Shown piece after piece: positions 45,410-57,536 of a DNA stretch of 64,000 bases; the first letter of the stretch is position 1, and every line of letters begins with the position of its first letter. The stretch comes from Microbacterium sp. GTDB lineage: Bacteria; Actinomycetota; Actinomycetes; Actinomycetales; Microbacteriaceae. The notes under the pieces were generated by a model. The model was given only the letters and a program-made list of their open reading frames with translations, had not been told where the DNA came from and did no database searches. The position numbers were made by a program, and so were the translations under genes. The stretch lies in assembly GCF_031180975.1 (NCBI RefSeq), contig NZ_JAPSLI010000001.1, forward strand, positions 363,521 through 427,520, written 5' to 3'.

Positions 45410-46344
45410 GACACCCTCCTGTCCTTCGGCGCCCACACCCAGTGGCCGGCGCCCTCGTCCACGTACACACGGGCGGAGTCCGACTCCGCCCAGTCCCAGA
45501 TCTCCGTGCGCTGGCGCGCTCGTTCTCCGGCGTCGTACCCGCCACGGCGATCGGGATCCGGCACGGCCCCGACCAGCATTCGCGTGTACGGGTGGCGCGG
45601 CTCCGCCAGCAGCGCCATGGACTCCCCGCCCTCTACGAGGGTGCCCTGGTGCATCACGACGATCCGATCGGCCAAGTAGCGCGCGGAAGCCAGATCATGC
45701 GTGACATACAGGATGGCGATCCCCCGTTCGTCCCGCAGCCGGGCGAGCAGGTTCAGCACGCCGATCCGCACCGAGACGTCGAGCATCGACGTCGGCTCAT
45801 CCGCGATGATGATCTCGGGCTCGACCGCGAGCACTCGCGCGATGGCGATGCGCTGGCGCTGCCCGCCGGACAACTCGTGCGGGAAGGAACCGAGCACGTC
45901 GGGGGGCAGGCCGACCGATGTCACGAGCTCTTCCAACCGGGTACGGATGTCCCCGCGCACCTTTCCGTGCAGCAACAGGGGTCGCGCCAGCACGTGCTCG
46001 ACCCGCTGGGTCGGGTTGAGGGATCCGAACGGATCCTGGAACACCATCTGGACCGTCCGGCGATACGCCTTCGAAGCCCGCCGGGGCTGCGTGCGCAGCA
46101 CGTCCTCCCCGAGCACCTCGAGCACTCCGCTGTCCGGCCGCTCCAGGCGCGCGATGCAGCGCGCCAGCGTGGACTTGCCCGAGCCCGACTCGCCCACGAG
46201 TGCGACGATCTCGGCACGGCCGACCTCGAGGTCCACCGCTCTCAGCGCGTGGACTCGCCGTCGCGAGCGCCAGTCGCCCTGAACGAAGGTCTTGTCGACC
46301 CCGGCGACCCTGATGGCGGGGACGCGATCTGCCTCGGCCATCAT
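45406..46344 (-). CDS. Opp-type ABC transporter ATPase (OppF-like)
   Basis: The 312-residue ATPase has Walker A GESGSGKST, Q-loop FQDPFGS, signature LSGGQRQR, Walker B IIIADEPTSMLD and the C-terminal oligopeptide-transporter extension ending GHWVWAPKD. It pairs with the OppD-like ATPase encoded just before it. ATG 46344 has GGAGG upstream and overlaps the previous stop (ATGA). In this operon it probably powers fructo-oligosaccharide uptake. Confidence 0.93.
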   Translation of the reverse strand: MMAEADRVPAIRVAGVDKTFVQGDWRSRRRVHALRAVDLEVGRAEIVALVGESGSGKSTLARCIARLERPDSGVLEVLGEDVLRTQPRRASKAYRRTVQMVFQDPFGSLNPTQRVEHVLARPLLLHGKVRGDIRTRLEELVTSVGLPPDVLGSFPHELSGGQRQRIAIARVLAVEPEIIIADEPTSMLDVSVRIGVLNLLARLRDERGIAILYVTHDLASARYLADRIVVMHQGTLVEGGESMALLAEPRHPYTRMLVGAVPDPDRRGGYDAGERARQRTEIWDWAESDSARVYVDEGAGHWVWAPKDRRVS

Positions 46345-47249
46345 GCTTCCTCCTTCGTGAGGACGACGTCGCCTGCGGCGACGAAGTGTCCCGGGGCGAC
46401 CTCAGTGAGATCGCCGATATCGGTGAACCGGGTGCCTTCGGCGAGGCCTGTCAGCCTCACGCGCGGACCGGTCATGGCGGGGAAGGCACCGAGCAGCGCC
46501 TGCGTGTACGGATGCCGCGCGTCGTGGTGTATCACGTTCGCGGGCGCGAGCTCGACGATGCGACCGGCGTACATGACACCGATGCGGTCGGACAGCTCGA
46601 GCATCAGGGACAGGTCGTGGGTGATGAACAGCACCGAGAACCCGAACTCCGCTTGCAGCTCCTTGATCTGCGCCAGGATCTCCTGCTGCACGACCACGTC
46701 CAGCGCCGTCGTGGGCTCATCGAGGATGAGCAGCTTGGGCCGGAGCGCGCACGCCATCGCGATCACCACGCGTTGGCGCTGTCCACCGGACAGCTGATGC
46801 GGGTAGGCCTTCATGCGCGCCGGGTCGATGCGCACCAGTTCGAGCAGTCGGCGCGCTTCGGCGAGCGCCTTGCGCTGCGGCATCCGCTCGTGGGTGGTGA
46901 AGACGTCGGCGAGCTGATCGCCGATCCGCATGACCGGATTCAACGAGTTCATCGCCGACTGGAACACCATGGCGGCCTCTCGCCAGCGCCAGTCACGGAG
47001 GGCGTCGACTTCCATGCGCAACACGTCGCGCCCGTCGAAACGGATGGCTCCGCCGCTGATGCGCGCGGGCTCCTTCAACAGTCGCATCACTGCGTTCGCG
47101 ACGGTCGACTTTCCGCAGCCGGACTCGCCCGCCAGGCCGAGGATCTCGCCTGGGGCAATGGCGAAGCTGACGCGATCGGCTCCACGCACGGCGCGCTCGT
47201 CGCTGACGTAGTCGACCACGAGGTCCTCGACCTCGAGCAGCGCGCTCAT
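46341..47249 (-). CDS. Opp-type ABC transporter ATPase (OppD-like)
   Basis: The 302-residue ATPase has Walker A GESGCGKST, signature LSGGQRQR, Walker B LLILDEPTTALD, His switch FITHDLS and an Opp-type C-terminus (RHPYTQALLGAFP, GHFVAAGD). AAAGGAGA fixes the ATG at 47249, which overlaps the permease stop. It is one of the two different ATPases of a heterodimer. Confidence 0.93.
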   Translation of the reverse strand: MSALLEVEDLVVDYVSDERAVRGADRVSFAIAPGEILGLAGESGCGKSTVANAVMRLLKEPARISGGAIRFDGRDVLRMEVDALRDWRWREAAMVFQSAMNSLNPVMRIGDQLADVFTTHERMPQRKALAEARRLLELVRIDPARMKAYPHQLSGGQRQRVVIAMACALRPKLLILDEPTTALDVVVQQEILAQIKELQAEFGFSVLFITHDLSLMLELSDRIGVMYAGRIVELAPANVIHHDARHPYTQALLGAFPAMTGPRVRLTGLAEGTRFTDIGDLTEVAPGHFVAAGDVVLTKEEA

Positions 47250-48238
47250 CGGACATTCTCCTTTCGCCCTGCGGTGGAATCGCCGGTGATCTCGATGGGC
47301 GTGATCTCGACGGGGGTGGGCTCGGCAGCGGTCGTCGTGCGGCGGGGTTTGCGCAGACGAGGGTTGGTGATCTCGTCCACGGCGTAGTTGCACAGCGCGA
47401 GGGCGAAGGCGATGAGAGCGATCGCGAGACCGGAGGGGAAGAAGATCCACCACTGGCCGAGCATCAACGCGCCATCGCTGGTCGCCCAGAACAGGTTCGT
47501 ACCCCAGGAGATCGTGTTGGAGTCGCCGAGGCCGAGGAACTCGAGTCCGGCTTGGGCGCCGATCGCGCCGATGATGCTGCCGAGCAGTGTCATCATCACG
47601 ATCGACGCCATGTTCGGCAGGATGTCCCTCAGCATGATGCGCAGCGCCGGTTCACCGGTGACGATGGACGCCGCCACGTAGTCCTTGCCCCGGATGGACA
47701 TCGCCTGCGCTCGGAGCACCCGTGCGCCTCCGGCCCATCCTGTGATCGCGAGCACGACGATGACCGTCCCCAGGCCCGGTGGCAGGAATGCCGCGAGGAT
47801 GACCAGAAGCGGCAGCCCGGGGATGAGCAGGAACACGTTGGTGAGCATGCTCAGAACGTCGTCGGCGACACGGCCGAAGTAGGCGCTGGCCAGTCCCACT
47901 AGGATCGCGATCACGGTCGCCAGGATGCCGGCGACGAAGCCCACCAGAAGCGATGAGCGCGAGCCCCACAAGGTCAACGCCAGCACGTCCTGCCCCTTGG
48001 AGGTCGTGCCGAGCAGGTGCTCGAGGCTCGGCGGGGTCGCACCACCGGATCCGATCCGGGACACGTCGCCCGGGAACAGTACCGGTGCGAGCAGCGCGAG
48101 GGCGATGAACGCGACGATGATCGTGAGTCCGGCGACGGCCTTGCCGTTGCTTCCGAGCGCTCGGATGAGTCGCAGGAAGGACCTGCCCCGCGCGGACGGA
48201 CGGTCGGTGGCCAGCGCCTGGGTCTGGGAGATTGCCAT
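47246..48238 (-). CDS. Opp-type ABC permease (OppC-like)
   Basis: The 330-residue permease has about six helices, GTTSKGQDVLALTLWG near the start of the domain, and the cytoplasmic EAA-type loop RAQAMSIRGKDYVAASIVTGEPALRIMLRDILPN. The tail has Pro/Thr repeats. AAAGGAG precedes ATG 48238, 11 bases after the OppB-like gene. Confidence 0.92.
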   Translation of the reverse strand: MAISQTQALATDRPSARGRSFLRLIRALGSNGKAVAGLTIIVAFIALALLAPVLFPGDVSRIGSGGATPPSLEHLLGTTSKGQDVLALTLWGSRSSLLVGFVAGILATVIAILVGLASAYFGRVADDVLSMLTNVFLLIPGLPLLVILAAFLPPGLGTVIVVLAITGWAGGARVLRAQAMSIRGKDYVAASIVTGEPALRIMLRDILPNMASIVMMTLLGSIIGAIGAQAGLEFLGLGDSNTISWGTNLFWATSDGALMLGQWWIFFPSGLAIALIAFALALCNYAVDEITNPRLRKPRRTTTAAEPTPVEITPIEITGDSTAGRKENVR

Positions 48239-48249
48239 TTCCGCTCCTT

Positions 48250-49227
48250 TCAGGCCACCCGCACGCGCGGGTCCAGGCGGACGTAGATGATGTCGATCAG
48301 GAAGTTCGCGATGAGCACCGCCGCCGTGATGGTGAGGAACATTCCCTGCATGAGGGGATAGTCGAGTCCTTGCACGGCTGCCATGAGCTGGTATCCGACG
48401 CCCGGGTAGGCGAAGACGACTTCGGTCAGCAGCGCTCCGCCGACGATGAAGCCGATGCTCATGCCGATGTTCGTGACGGCGGGGAGCATCGCGTTGCGCG
48501 CGGCGTACCGCAGCATGATGCGGGACGGGCGGAGACCCTTGGCCTCGGCCATGAGGATGTAGTCCTCACTGTTGGTCGAGATCATGGTGTTGCGCATCGC
48601 GAGCATCCATCCGCCGACGGAGACGAGGACGATGGACAGCGCGGGCAGTACGAGGTGAGCGGCGACGTCGGCGATGAATGCGGGATTCCAGCCCGGGGTG
48701 AGGCCGACGGAGAAGGCGTGACGCAGCGGCGCCCAGCCGAGGGTGACTCCGAAGAGCCAGAGCAGCCCCATCGCGAGCCAGAAGTAGGGGAACGATCCGA
48801 TGAAGACGAGGAACGGTGGCAGGAACGAGTCCAGAACGCTTCCCCGCCGCCAGGCTGCCAGGATGCCGAGCAGGTTGCCGATGACCACGGCGAAGACGAG
48901 TGAGGTCGCGCCCAGGAGCAGCGTCCAACCGAGCTGTGTGCCGATGACCTCGGCGACCGGAGTGGGGAACCGCGAGATCGAGATGCCGAAGTCGCCGGTC
49001 AGGATGCGGCCGAGATACTCGGGGTACTGCTCCCACCACGGACGCGCGTCGACGCCGAGCAGACGGCGCAGCGACTCGACCTGGTCCGGGTCCAGTCTCC
49101 CCTGCGAGCGGGACAGCATTCGCGACACAGGATCGCCCGGCATGAGGCGCGGGAGCAGGAAGTTGAGCGTGATCGACAGCCAGAAGGCCACGACGTAGAA
49201 GCCGAGACGGCGCAGGATGAATCGCAT
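48250..49227 (-). CDS. Opp-type ABC permease (OppB-like)
   Basis: The 325-residue permease starts RFILRRLGFYVVAFW, typical of OppB/DppB, and keeps NTMISTNSEDYILMAEAKGL with RYAARNAMLPAVTN as the coupling loop. Six helices. A strong hairpin separates it from the binding-protein gene. Confidence 0.92.
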   Translation of the reverse strand: MRFILRRLGFYVVAFWLSITLNFLLPRLMPGDPVSRMLSRSQGRLDPDQVESLRRLLGVDARPWWEQYPEYLGRILTGDFGISISRFPTPVAEVIGTQLGWTLLLGATSLVFAVVIGNLLGILAAWRRGSVLDSFLPPFLVFIGSFPYFWLAMGLLWLFGVTLGWAPLRHAFSVGLTPGWNPAFIADVAAHLVLPALSIVLVSVGGWMLAMRNTMISTNSEDYILMAEAKGLRPSRIMLRYAARNAMLPAVTNIGMSIGFIVGGALLTEVVFAYPGVGYQLMAAVQGLDYPLMQGMFLTITAAVLIANFLIDIIYVRLDPRVRVA

Positions 49228-49254
49228 GGCGAGCCTTTCGCGTCAGGAGGTGGG

Positions 49255-49287
49255 CCCGGGGATCGGACGGCGGGTCCGACCCCCGGG
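49255..49287 (-). promoter_or_regulatory. Stem-loop between binding-protein and permease genes
   Basis: CCCGGGGATCGGAC (49255-49268) and GTCCGACCCCCGGG (49274-49287) pair at 13 of 14 positions. Such hairpins commonly leave more mRNA for the binding protein than for the membrane genes. A second short stem, GATCGC/GCGATC, lies at 49293-49308. Confidence 0.7.
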
Positions 49288-49307
49288 AAGGACGATCGCA
49301 AGAGCGA

Positions 49308-50975
49308 TCAGTCCTTGACGGGCTCGAGCGTGGTGAGGACGAGCACAGTGGTGGGAGAGCGGGTCGCGAGCGTGGCGTACGGGTTCTCCTCGGTGGGCCA
49401 GCCGGTGAACCGCACGTCGGTGTAGGCGCCCCACTCCGGGCCGGGGAAGAGCGGGATGACGGGGGCGACCTCGGCGAAGACGGCCTGCAACTGGTTCACG
49501 ATGTCGTGCTGTTCCGCCTCGTCCGAGGTGGCGGCGAAGCGTGCGAGCAGTTCGTCGGCACGCGGATCGCTGAATCGGTGATAGTTCGAGAAGGTCTGCT
49601 CCCCGACCGGCTTCACGGTCGAAGATCCCATCACCGCGCGGTAGTACTGGAACGGCGTCGGCGCGTTGTCGCTCCACACGATGCCGCTCTCGAACTCTCC
49701 GGTCTCGTAACCGGCCACGACGGCGGCCCAGTCGGGCGCGTCCACCGTCGCTGTCACGCCGATGTCCTCGAGGTTCTGCGAGATGATGTTCGCAACCGAC
49801 AGCCAGTCGGTGGATGTCGAACCCACCGAGATGTCGAAGGCGAACGGCTGGCCGTCAGGCGTCATGCGCATGCCGTCGGGTCCCTCGACGTAACCGGCGG
49901 CGTCGAGCAGCTCGGCGGCACCCTCGACGTCGCGCTTCGTCCAAGTGCACTTCTCGGCCATACTGCTGTCGCGCCACTCGTCGTAGTTCCCGGACAGACC
50001 GGTGCAGTCAGCGGGAACGGTGTAGCCGGACATGCCGACGTCGACGACCTGCTCGCGGTCGATGGCCATGCTCAGCGCCTTGCGCACGTCGGGGTCGGAG
50101 AACATCGGCAGCGTGGTGTTGAGCTGCAGGTGGATCTCCGAACCGGTCGGCGGGAACCAGTAGGTGCGGTGCTCCGGGTCCTTGGCGATGAACGTCTTCT
50201 CGATGTCCGGGATGTACTGCGGCGCCCAATCGACGTCGCCGTTGATCGCGGCGAGATTCGCTCCGTCGTTTCCGGCGAAGGCCAGCATCCGGATACCGGG
50301 GATCTTCGCCTCGCCCCAGTAGTGCGGGTTCTGGAGCAGATCGAACGACTGTGCCTGGAAGTTGGACACCTCGGTGAACGGGCCGGTGCCGACCGGCTCC
50401 TTGTTCTCGAACTTCGCGGCGTCCTTCTGCTTCGCCCAGACATGATCCGGGACGATCACCTGCTGGCCGATCTCGTAGAGCGCCGGCGAGAAGGCCTCCG
50501 CGAAGGTGAACACCACGGTGCGCTCGTCGGTCGCCTGGACGTCGGCGAGATAAGCGAAACTACCCTCGAACAGTTGCCGCTGCAGCGCGAAGGTGGTCAC
50601 CACGTCCTGCGCCCGCAACGGTTCGCCGTCCGACCACTTCACGTCATCGCGCAAGGTGAACGTGAGGCTCAGCCCGTCGTCCGCGGCCACCCACTCCTCC
50701 GCCAACCAGGGCACGGTGGAGCCGTCCGCAGGGTTGTAGATCAGCATCGACTCGTACACGGCCTGCTGGGTCATGGGCGCCGCGTTCGGTGAGAACGGGT
50801 TGAAGTTCTGGGTGAACGTCCCCATGTCCTCACGCGGGATGGTGAGCAGTGCGCCGGCTTCGCCGCCGCCGCTGGAGCCGCTGGAGGTGCAGCCGCTCAG
50901 CAACAGTGCTGCGGAGACGGCGGCGGCCCCCAGCGCGAGGGTCGCCCGCAGGCGACGCGATCGTACGGATAGCAT
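49308..50975 (-). CDS. Lipoprotein solute-binding protein, family 5 (Opp/Dpp type)
   Basis: The 555-residue protein has a lipoprotein signal (lipobox LLSGC at about 26-30) and a Gly/Ser linker. The family 5 body includes LRDDVKWSDGEPLRAQDVVTTF, PVGTGPF and VRKALSMAIDREQVV. This family binds peptides and also cello-, xylo- and other oligosaccharides. Its place beside GH32 genes suggests fructan oligosaccharides as ligand; no peptidase is encoded nearby. AAGGAAGGA lies before ATG 50975. Anchored outside the membrane, it would deliver ligand to the permeases encoded next. Confidence 0.92.
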   Translation of the reverse strand: MLSVRSRRLRATLALGAAAVSAALLLSGCTSSGSSGGGEAGALLTIPREDMGTFTQNFNPFSPNAAPMTQQAVYESMLIYNPADGSTVPWLAEEWVAADDGLSLTFTLRDDVKWSDGEPLRAQDVVTTFALQRQLFEGSFAYLADVQATDERTVVFTFAEAFSPALYEIGQQVIVPDHVWAKQKDAAKFENKEPVGTGPFTEVSNFQAQSFDLLQNPHYWGEAKIPGIRMLAFAGNDGANLAAINGDVDWAPQYIPDIEKTFIAKDPEHRTYWFPPTGSEIHLQLNTTLPMFSDPDVRKALSMAIDREQVVDVGMSGYTVPADCTGLSGNYDEWRDSSMAEKCTWTKRDVEGAAELLDAAGYVEGPDGMRMTPDGQPFAFDISVGSTSTDWLSVANIISQNLEDIGVTATVDAPDWAAVVAGYETGEFESGIVWSDNAPTPFQYYRAVMGSSTVKPVGEQTFSNYHRFSDPRADELLARFAATSDEAEQHDIVNQLQAVFAEVAPVIPLFPGPEWGAYTDVRFTGWPTEENPYATLATRSPTTVLVLTTLEPVKD

Positions 50976-51021
50976 GGGATGGTCCTTCCTTGGACATATC
51001 GGTGCGGGGAGGGAAAGCTCA

Positions 51022-52053
51022 TCAGCGGAGTAGTGATCCGACTGATGAACGCAAGCGCAGCGGGCAGTCGATCTCGACCTTCGCGTTGTCGATCGCGCTG
51101 CCCGCTGTGAGCGAGGTGAGCATGCTCACCCCGCGGGCGCCCATTTCCTCGAAAGGAAGGGCGACAGTCGTGAGGCCCGGGCGCAGGGATTCCGCGAGGA
51201 ACTGCTGATCGTCGAATCCCACGATCGAGAGGTCCTCCGGGATCCGGATGTCGCGTTCCTTCGCGGCATCGTAGACGCCCATGGCCATGCGGTCGTTGCC
51301 GCAGAAGATCGCGGTCGGCGCGTCGTCGCGCTCAAGCAGTTCGACACCGCCGCGGTAGCCGCTTTCGGTCGAGCCGTCACCTGCGACGATCAACTCCTCG
51401 TCGAGGGTGATACCCGCCTCCGCGAGTGTGCGGCGGAATCCGTCCAACCGGCCCACCTGTGCAGGGATGCCCGGCTCCAGAGTGACGTGGCCGATGCGCT
51501 GGTGACCGGCCTCGATGAGGACCTGCGCAGCAGTGCGTCCGCCGCTGACCTCGTCGGGCACGATGCTCGGCAGAATGCCCTTTGCGTCGAAGCAGTTCAC
51601 GAGGACACACGGCACGTCGTATGCGTTCGGCGGCACGACGACCGGGCGGTGCCAGGTCGCGGCGATGATCACACCCTCGACGCGCTGCTCGAGCAGCTTC
51701 TCGATCGCCGCGGACTCCATCTGCCACTCATCATCGCTCGGAGCGATGAGCAGGAATCTCTCCTCGGCCCACGCCTGCTGCTGCGCCCCACGGATCACCT
51801 GAACCGCCAGGGGGGAGGTCACGATCTCGGTGACCAACCCATACCAACCGCTCCGCTGCCGCGCGAGACCCCGGGCGGCGGCGTTGGGGCGATAGCCGCG
51901 GTCGGCGGCGATCCGCCGCACCCGAGCACGCGTCGCCTCCGGGATCGCGACGTCCTCGCGGTCGTTCAGCACGAACGACACCGTCGCACGGCTGACACCC
52001 GCCTCTTTGGCGATATCCGCCATCGTGACGGCCCGCGGGCGCGCAGTGGGCAT
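51022..52053 (-). CDS. LacI-family transcriptional regulator
   Basis: The 343-residue regulator has the LacI headpiece TMADIAKEAGVSRATVSFVLN with the hinge NAAARGLARQ, then a periplasmic-binding-like sensor domain ending GFDDQQFLAESLRPGLTTV. It is first in the fructan operon and 46 bases before the binding protein gene, so it probably represses the operon and itself until a fructose-containing sugar binds. AAGGAG precedes ATG 52053. Confidence 0.92.
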   Translation of the reverse strand: MPTARPRAVTMADIAKEAGVSRATVSFVLNDREDVAIPEATRARVRRIAADRGYRPNAAARGLARQRSGWYGLVTEIVTSPLAVQVIRGAQQQAWAEERFLLIAPSDDEWQMESAAIEKLLEQRVEGVIIAATWHRPVVVPPNAYDVPCVLVNCFDAKGILPSIVPDEVSGGRTAAQVLIEAGHQRIGHVTLEPGIPAQVGRLDGFRRTLAEAGITLDEELIVAGDGSTESGYRGGVELLERDDAPTAIFCGNDRMAMGVYDAAKERDIRIPEDLSIVGFDDQQFLAESLRPGLTTVALPFEEMGARGVSMLTSLTAGSAIDNAKVEIDCPLRLRSSVGSLLR

Positions 52054-52094
52054 TTCGGACTCCTTCGTCGCGCCGACTTTCCGACGCTGCGATC

Positions 52095-52123
52095 AACTTA
52101 CCCGAGTTACTAACGCGCGTCAA
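52095..52123 (-). promoter_or_regulatory. Fructan operon promoter with putative LacI operator
   Basis: On the minus strand TTGACG (52123-52118) and TAAGTT (52100-52095) are 17 bases apart. A palindrome-like GTTGACGCGCGTTAGT overlaps the minus-35 with a central CGCG, the usual centre of LacI-type operators. The arms match at five of eight positions. Confidence 0.65.
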
Positions 52124-52177
52124 CAAGTTTTCTCAACATTCTCGGGACGGCACGACGCGGCCGCTGCGCTCCCCGGC

Positions 52178-52250
52178 CCGGCGCGTGTCCCTTCGCGCGG
52201 ACTTGTGCGCTTCCCTCGGATGCCGTCCGCGCGAAGCGCACATCTCCGAG
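52178..52250. repeat. Family E direct repeat, right copy
   Basis: This 73-bp element matches 41121-41206 in the same direction apart from a 13-bp gap and several base changes. The two copies bracket the whole fructan operon. Confidence 0.85.
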
Positions 52251-52297
52251 CAAAGGTCTCGCTGAGCAAAGTCGAGCACCACCCGGATACGACTGAA

Positions 52298-52318
52298 GGC
52301 CCCCGCTTCGCGGAGGCC
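52298..52318 (-). terminator. Terminator hairpin after tRNA-Tyr
   Basis: GGCC-CCCGC and GCGG-GGCC form a short hairpin with a TTC loop, 14 bases after the tRNA 3' end. There is no T-run. Confidence 0.55.
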
Positions 52319-52331
52319 TCCAGACATTCGG

Positions 52332-52412
52332 TGGCAAGTGAGGGATTCGAACCCCCGAAGCTTACGCGGCTGATTTACAGTCAGCTCCCTTTGGCCGCTC
52401 GGGCAACTTGCC
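52332..52412 (-). tRNA. tRNA-Tyr (GTA)
   Basis: An 81-base class II tRNA with acceptor GGCAAGT/ACTTGCC, anticodon loop CTGTAAA and a long variable arm. T-arm GGGTTCGAATCCC. The 3' end faces the fructan island. Confidence 0.93.
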
Positions 52413-52499
52413 AGTGCACACCCGTCCGGCTTGTTCAGCCAACCGGGGGCGCGAAGATCCATCATACCCGCCCAGAGCGGTGGGTATGAAATCGGGGAG

Positions 52500-53420
52500 T
52501 CAGCTGCCGAACACCCCGCGTTCGGCATCCACCAGCGACTCCGGCGTGCGCAGCAGCCCGCCCTCCGACCGGCAGGTCGCGGCGGCGACGGCCATCGCCC
52601 GCTCCAGCAGCTCCTGCCAAGCGTCGGGCGTCGTGGGCGGTGCCGTCATCAACCCGGCCACGGCGGCCGCGAGCGTGGCGTCGCCGGCGCCGACGGTGTC
52701 GACGATGGGGCCGGGCAGCTCTGCGATGGGAGCGGTGAAGACCCCGGCATCCGTGTCGAGGATCGCGCCGAGCGAGCCGGCCGTCGCCAGCACCGCCTCC
52801 GTGCCCAGCTCGCGCAGCCGGCGCCGCAACGCGTCGAGGTCGCCGTCGTACAGCAGCGTCGCGTCGTCGGAGCCGACCTTCACCAGCTCGGCGCGTACGG
52901 CCAATCTCTCGAAGCTGCGCACGAACATGCCGCGGTCCCGCATCATCCCTGAACGCGGGTTCGGGTCGATCACCAGGCGCGACCCTTCGACCGCCTCCGC
53001 CAGCGCGTCCGCCTCGGTTTCCACATCGAACGGGAAGCAGCTCACCACGACGATCTCCGCCGCCGAGATCGCCTCGCGCGCCTCCTCGCCGAAGCGGATG
53101 CTGCGCTTGCGAGCGGCCTTGTTGAAGAAGTACTCGGGCTCGCCGCTCCAGTTCCGCTGCACCACGGCGCGGGACGAGCCGTGTTTCGCACGGCTCTCGA
53201 TGAGCCGCACGCCGTGGTCGTGCAGGTACTCCCGGATGTGATCGCCTGCGGCATCCTGACCCACCATCGCGATCAGCGTGGCGGGCACGCCCAGACGGCG
53301 AAGGCCGACGGCGACATTCAGCGCCGCTCCCCCGACCAGTTCCCGCACACCTCCGGCATCCCGGATCTCGTCGATCAGTGCATCGCCGATGACGACCGCA
53401 CCAGACTGCTCAATGTCCAT
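52500..53420 (-). CDS. PfkB-family sugar kinase, intact copy
   Basis: The 306-residue kinase shares motifs across its whole length with the kinase half of the fused frame at 42.8-43.8 kb: VVIGDALIDEI, GGAALNVAVGLRRLG, IDPNPRSGMM, DTVGAGDATLAA and ATCRSEGGLLRTPES. It then ends normally about ten residues later. It phosphorylates a sugar, probably fructose. The start is uncertain: ATG 53420 matches the paralogue, while ATG 53450 adds ten residues; neither has a strong Shine-Dalgarno. It lies just outside the right direct repeat and tRNA-Tyr. Confidence 0.87.
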   Translation of the reverse strand: MDIEQSGAVVIGDALIDEIRDAGGVRELVGGAALNVAVGLRRLGVPATLIAMVGQDAAGDHIREYLHDHGVRLIESRAKHGSSRAVVQRNWSGEPEYFFNKAARKRSIRFGEEAREAISAAEIVVVSCFPFDVETEADALAEAVEGSRLVIDPNPRSGMMRDRGMFVRSFERLAVRAELVKVGSDDATLLYDGDLDALRRRLRELGTEAVLATAGSLGAILDTDAGVFTAPIAELPGPIVDTVGAGDATLAAAVAGLMTAPPTTPDAWQELLERAMAVAAATCRSEGGLLRTPESLVDAERGVFGS

Positions 53421-53456
53421 CCGGCGAGGATATCGCGCCGGATGGCTCATTCGCTC

Positions 53457-53483
53457 GGGGCCCTTCGACGAGCTCAGGGACCC
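53457..53483. repeat. Family A repeat
   Basis: CCCTTCGACGAGCTCAGGGA with GGGG/CCC flanks, between pfkB and the rpoC terminator. Confidence 0.75.
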
Positions 53484-53511
53484 AAGCCGCCGACCGCTCG
53501 AGGAACGGAGA

Positions 53512-53541
53512 AGGCCCCGGGTTCCGAAGAACCCGGGGCCT
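53512..53541 (-). terminator. rpoBC terminator
   Basis: A perfect 13-bp stem, AGGCCCCGGGTTC (53512-53524) with its complement at 53529-53541, closes a CGAA tetraloop 46 bases after rpoC. Confidence 0.85.
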
Positions 53542-53587
53542 CAATCGGCTCGGCCAAGCGAGCAAGCTCGCTCCGCTCTCGCCTCAA

Positions 53588-57463
<3,876 letters not shown>

Positions 57464-57536
57464 TAGTTCTCCTGTGTAGAAAAGTTTTCAGTTCTGGGCC
57501 GCTCGATGGAACGAGCGGCCCTGAGCGTGCCTGCGA

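Noticed and set aside
52332..52412. Attachment-site duplication of tRNA-Tyr
   Set aside because: No copy of the tRNA 3' end was found near 41.1 kb and no integrase lies in the island; only the direct repeat E supports mobility.
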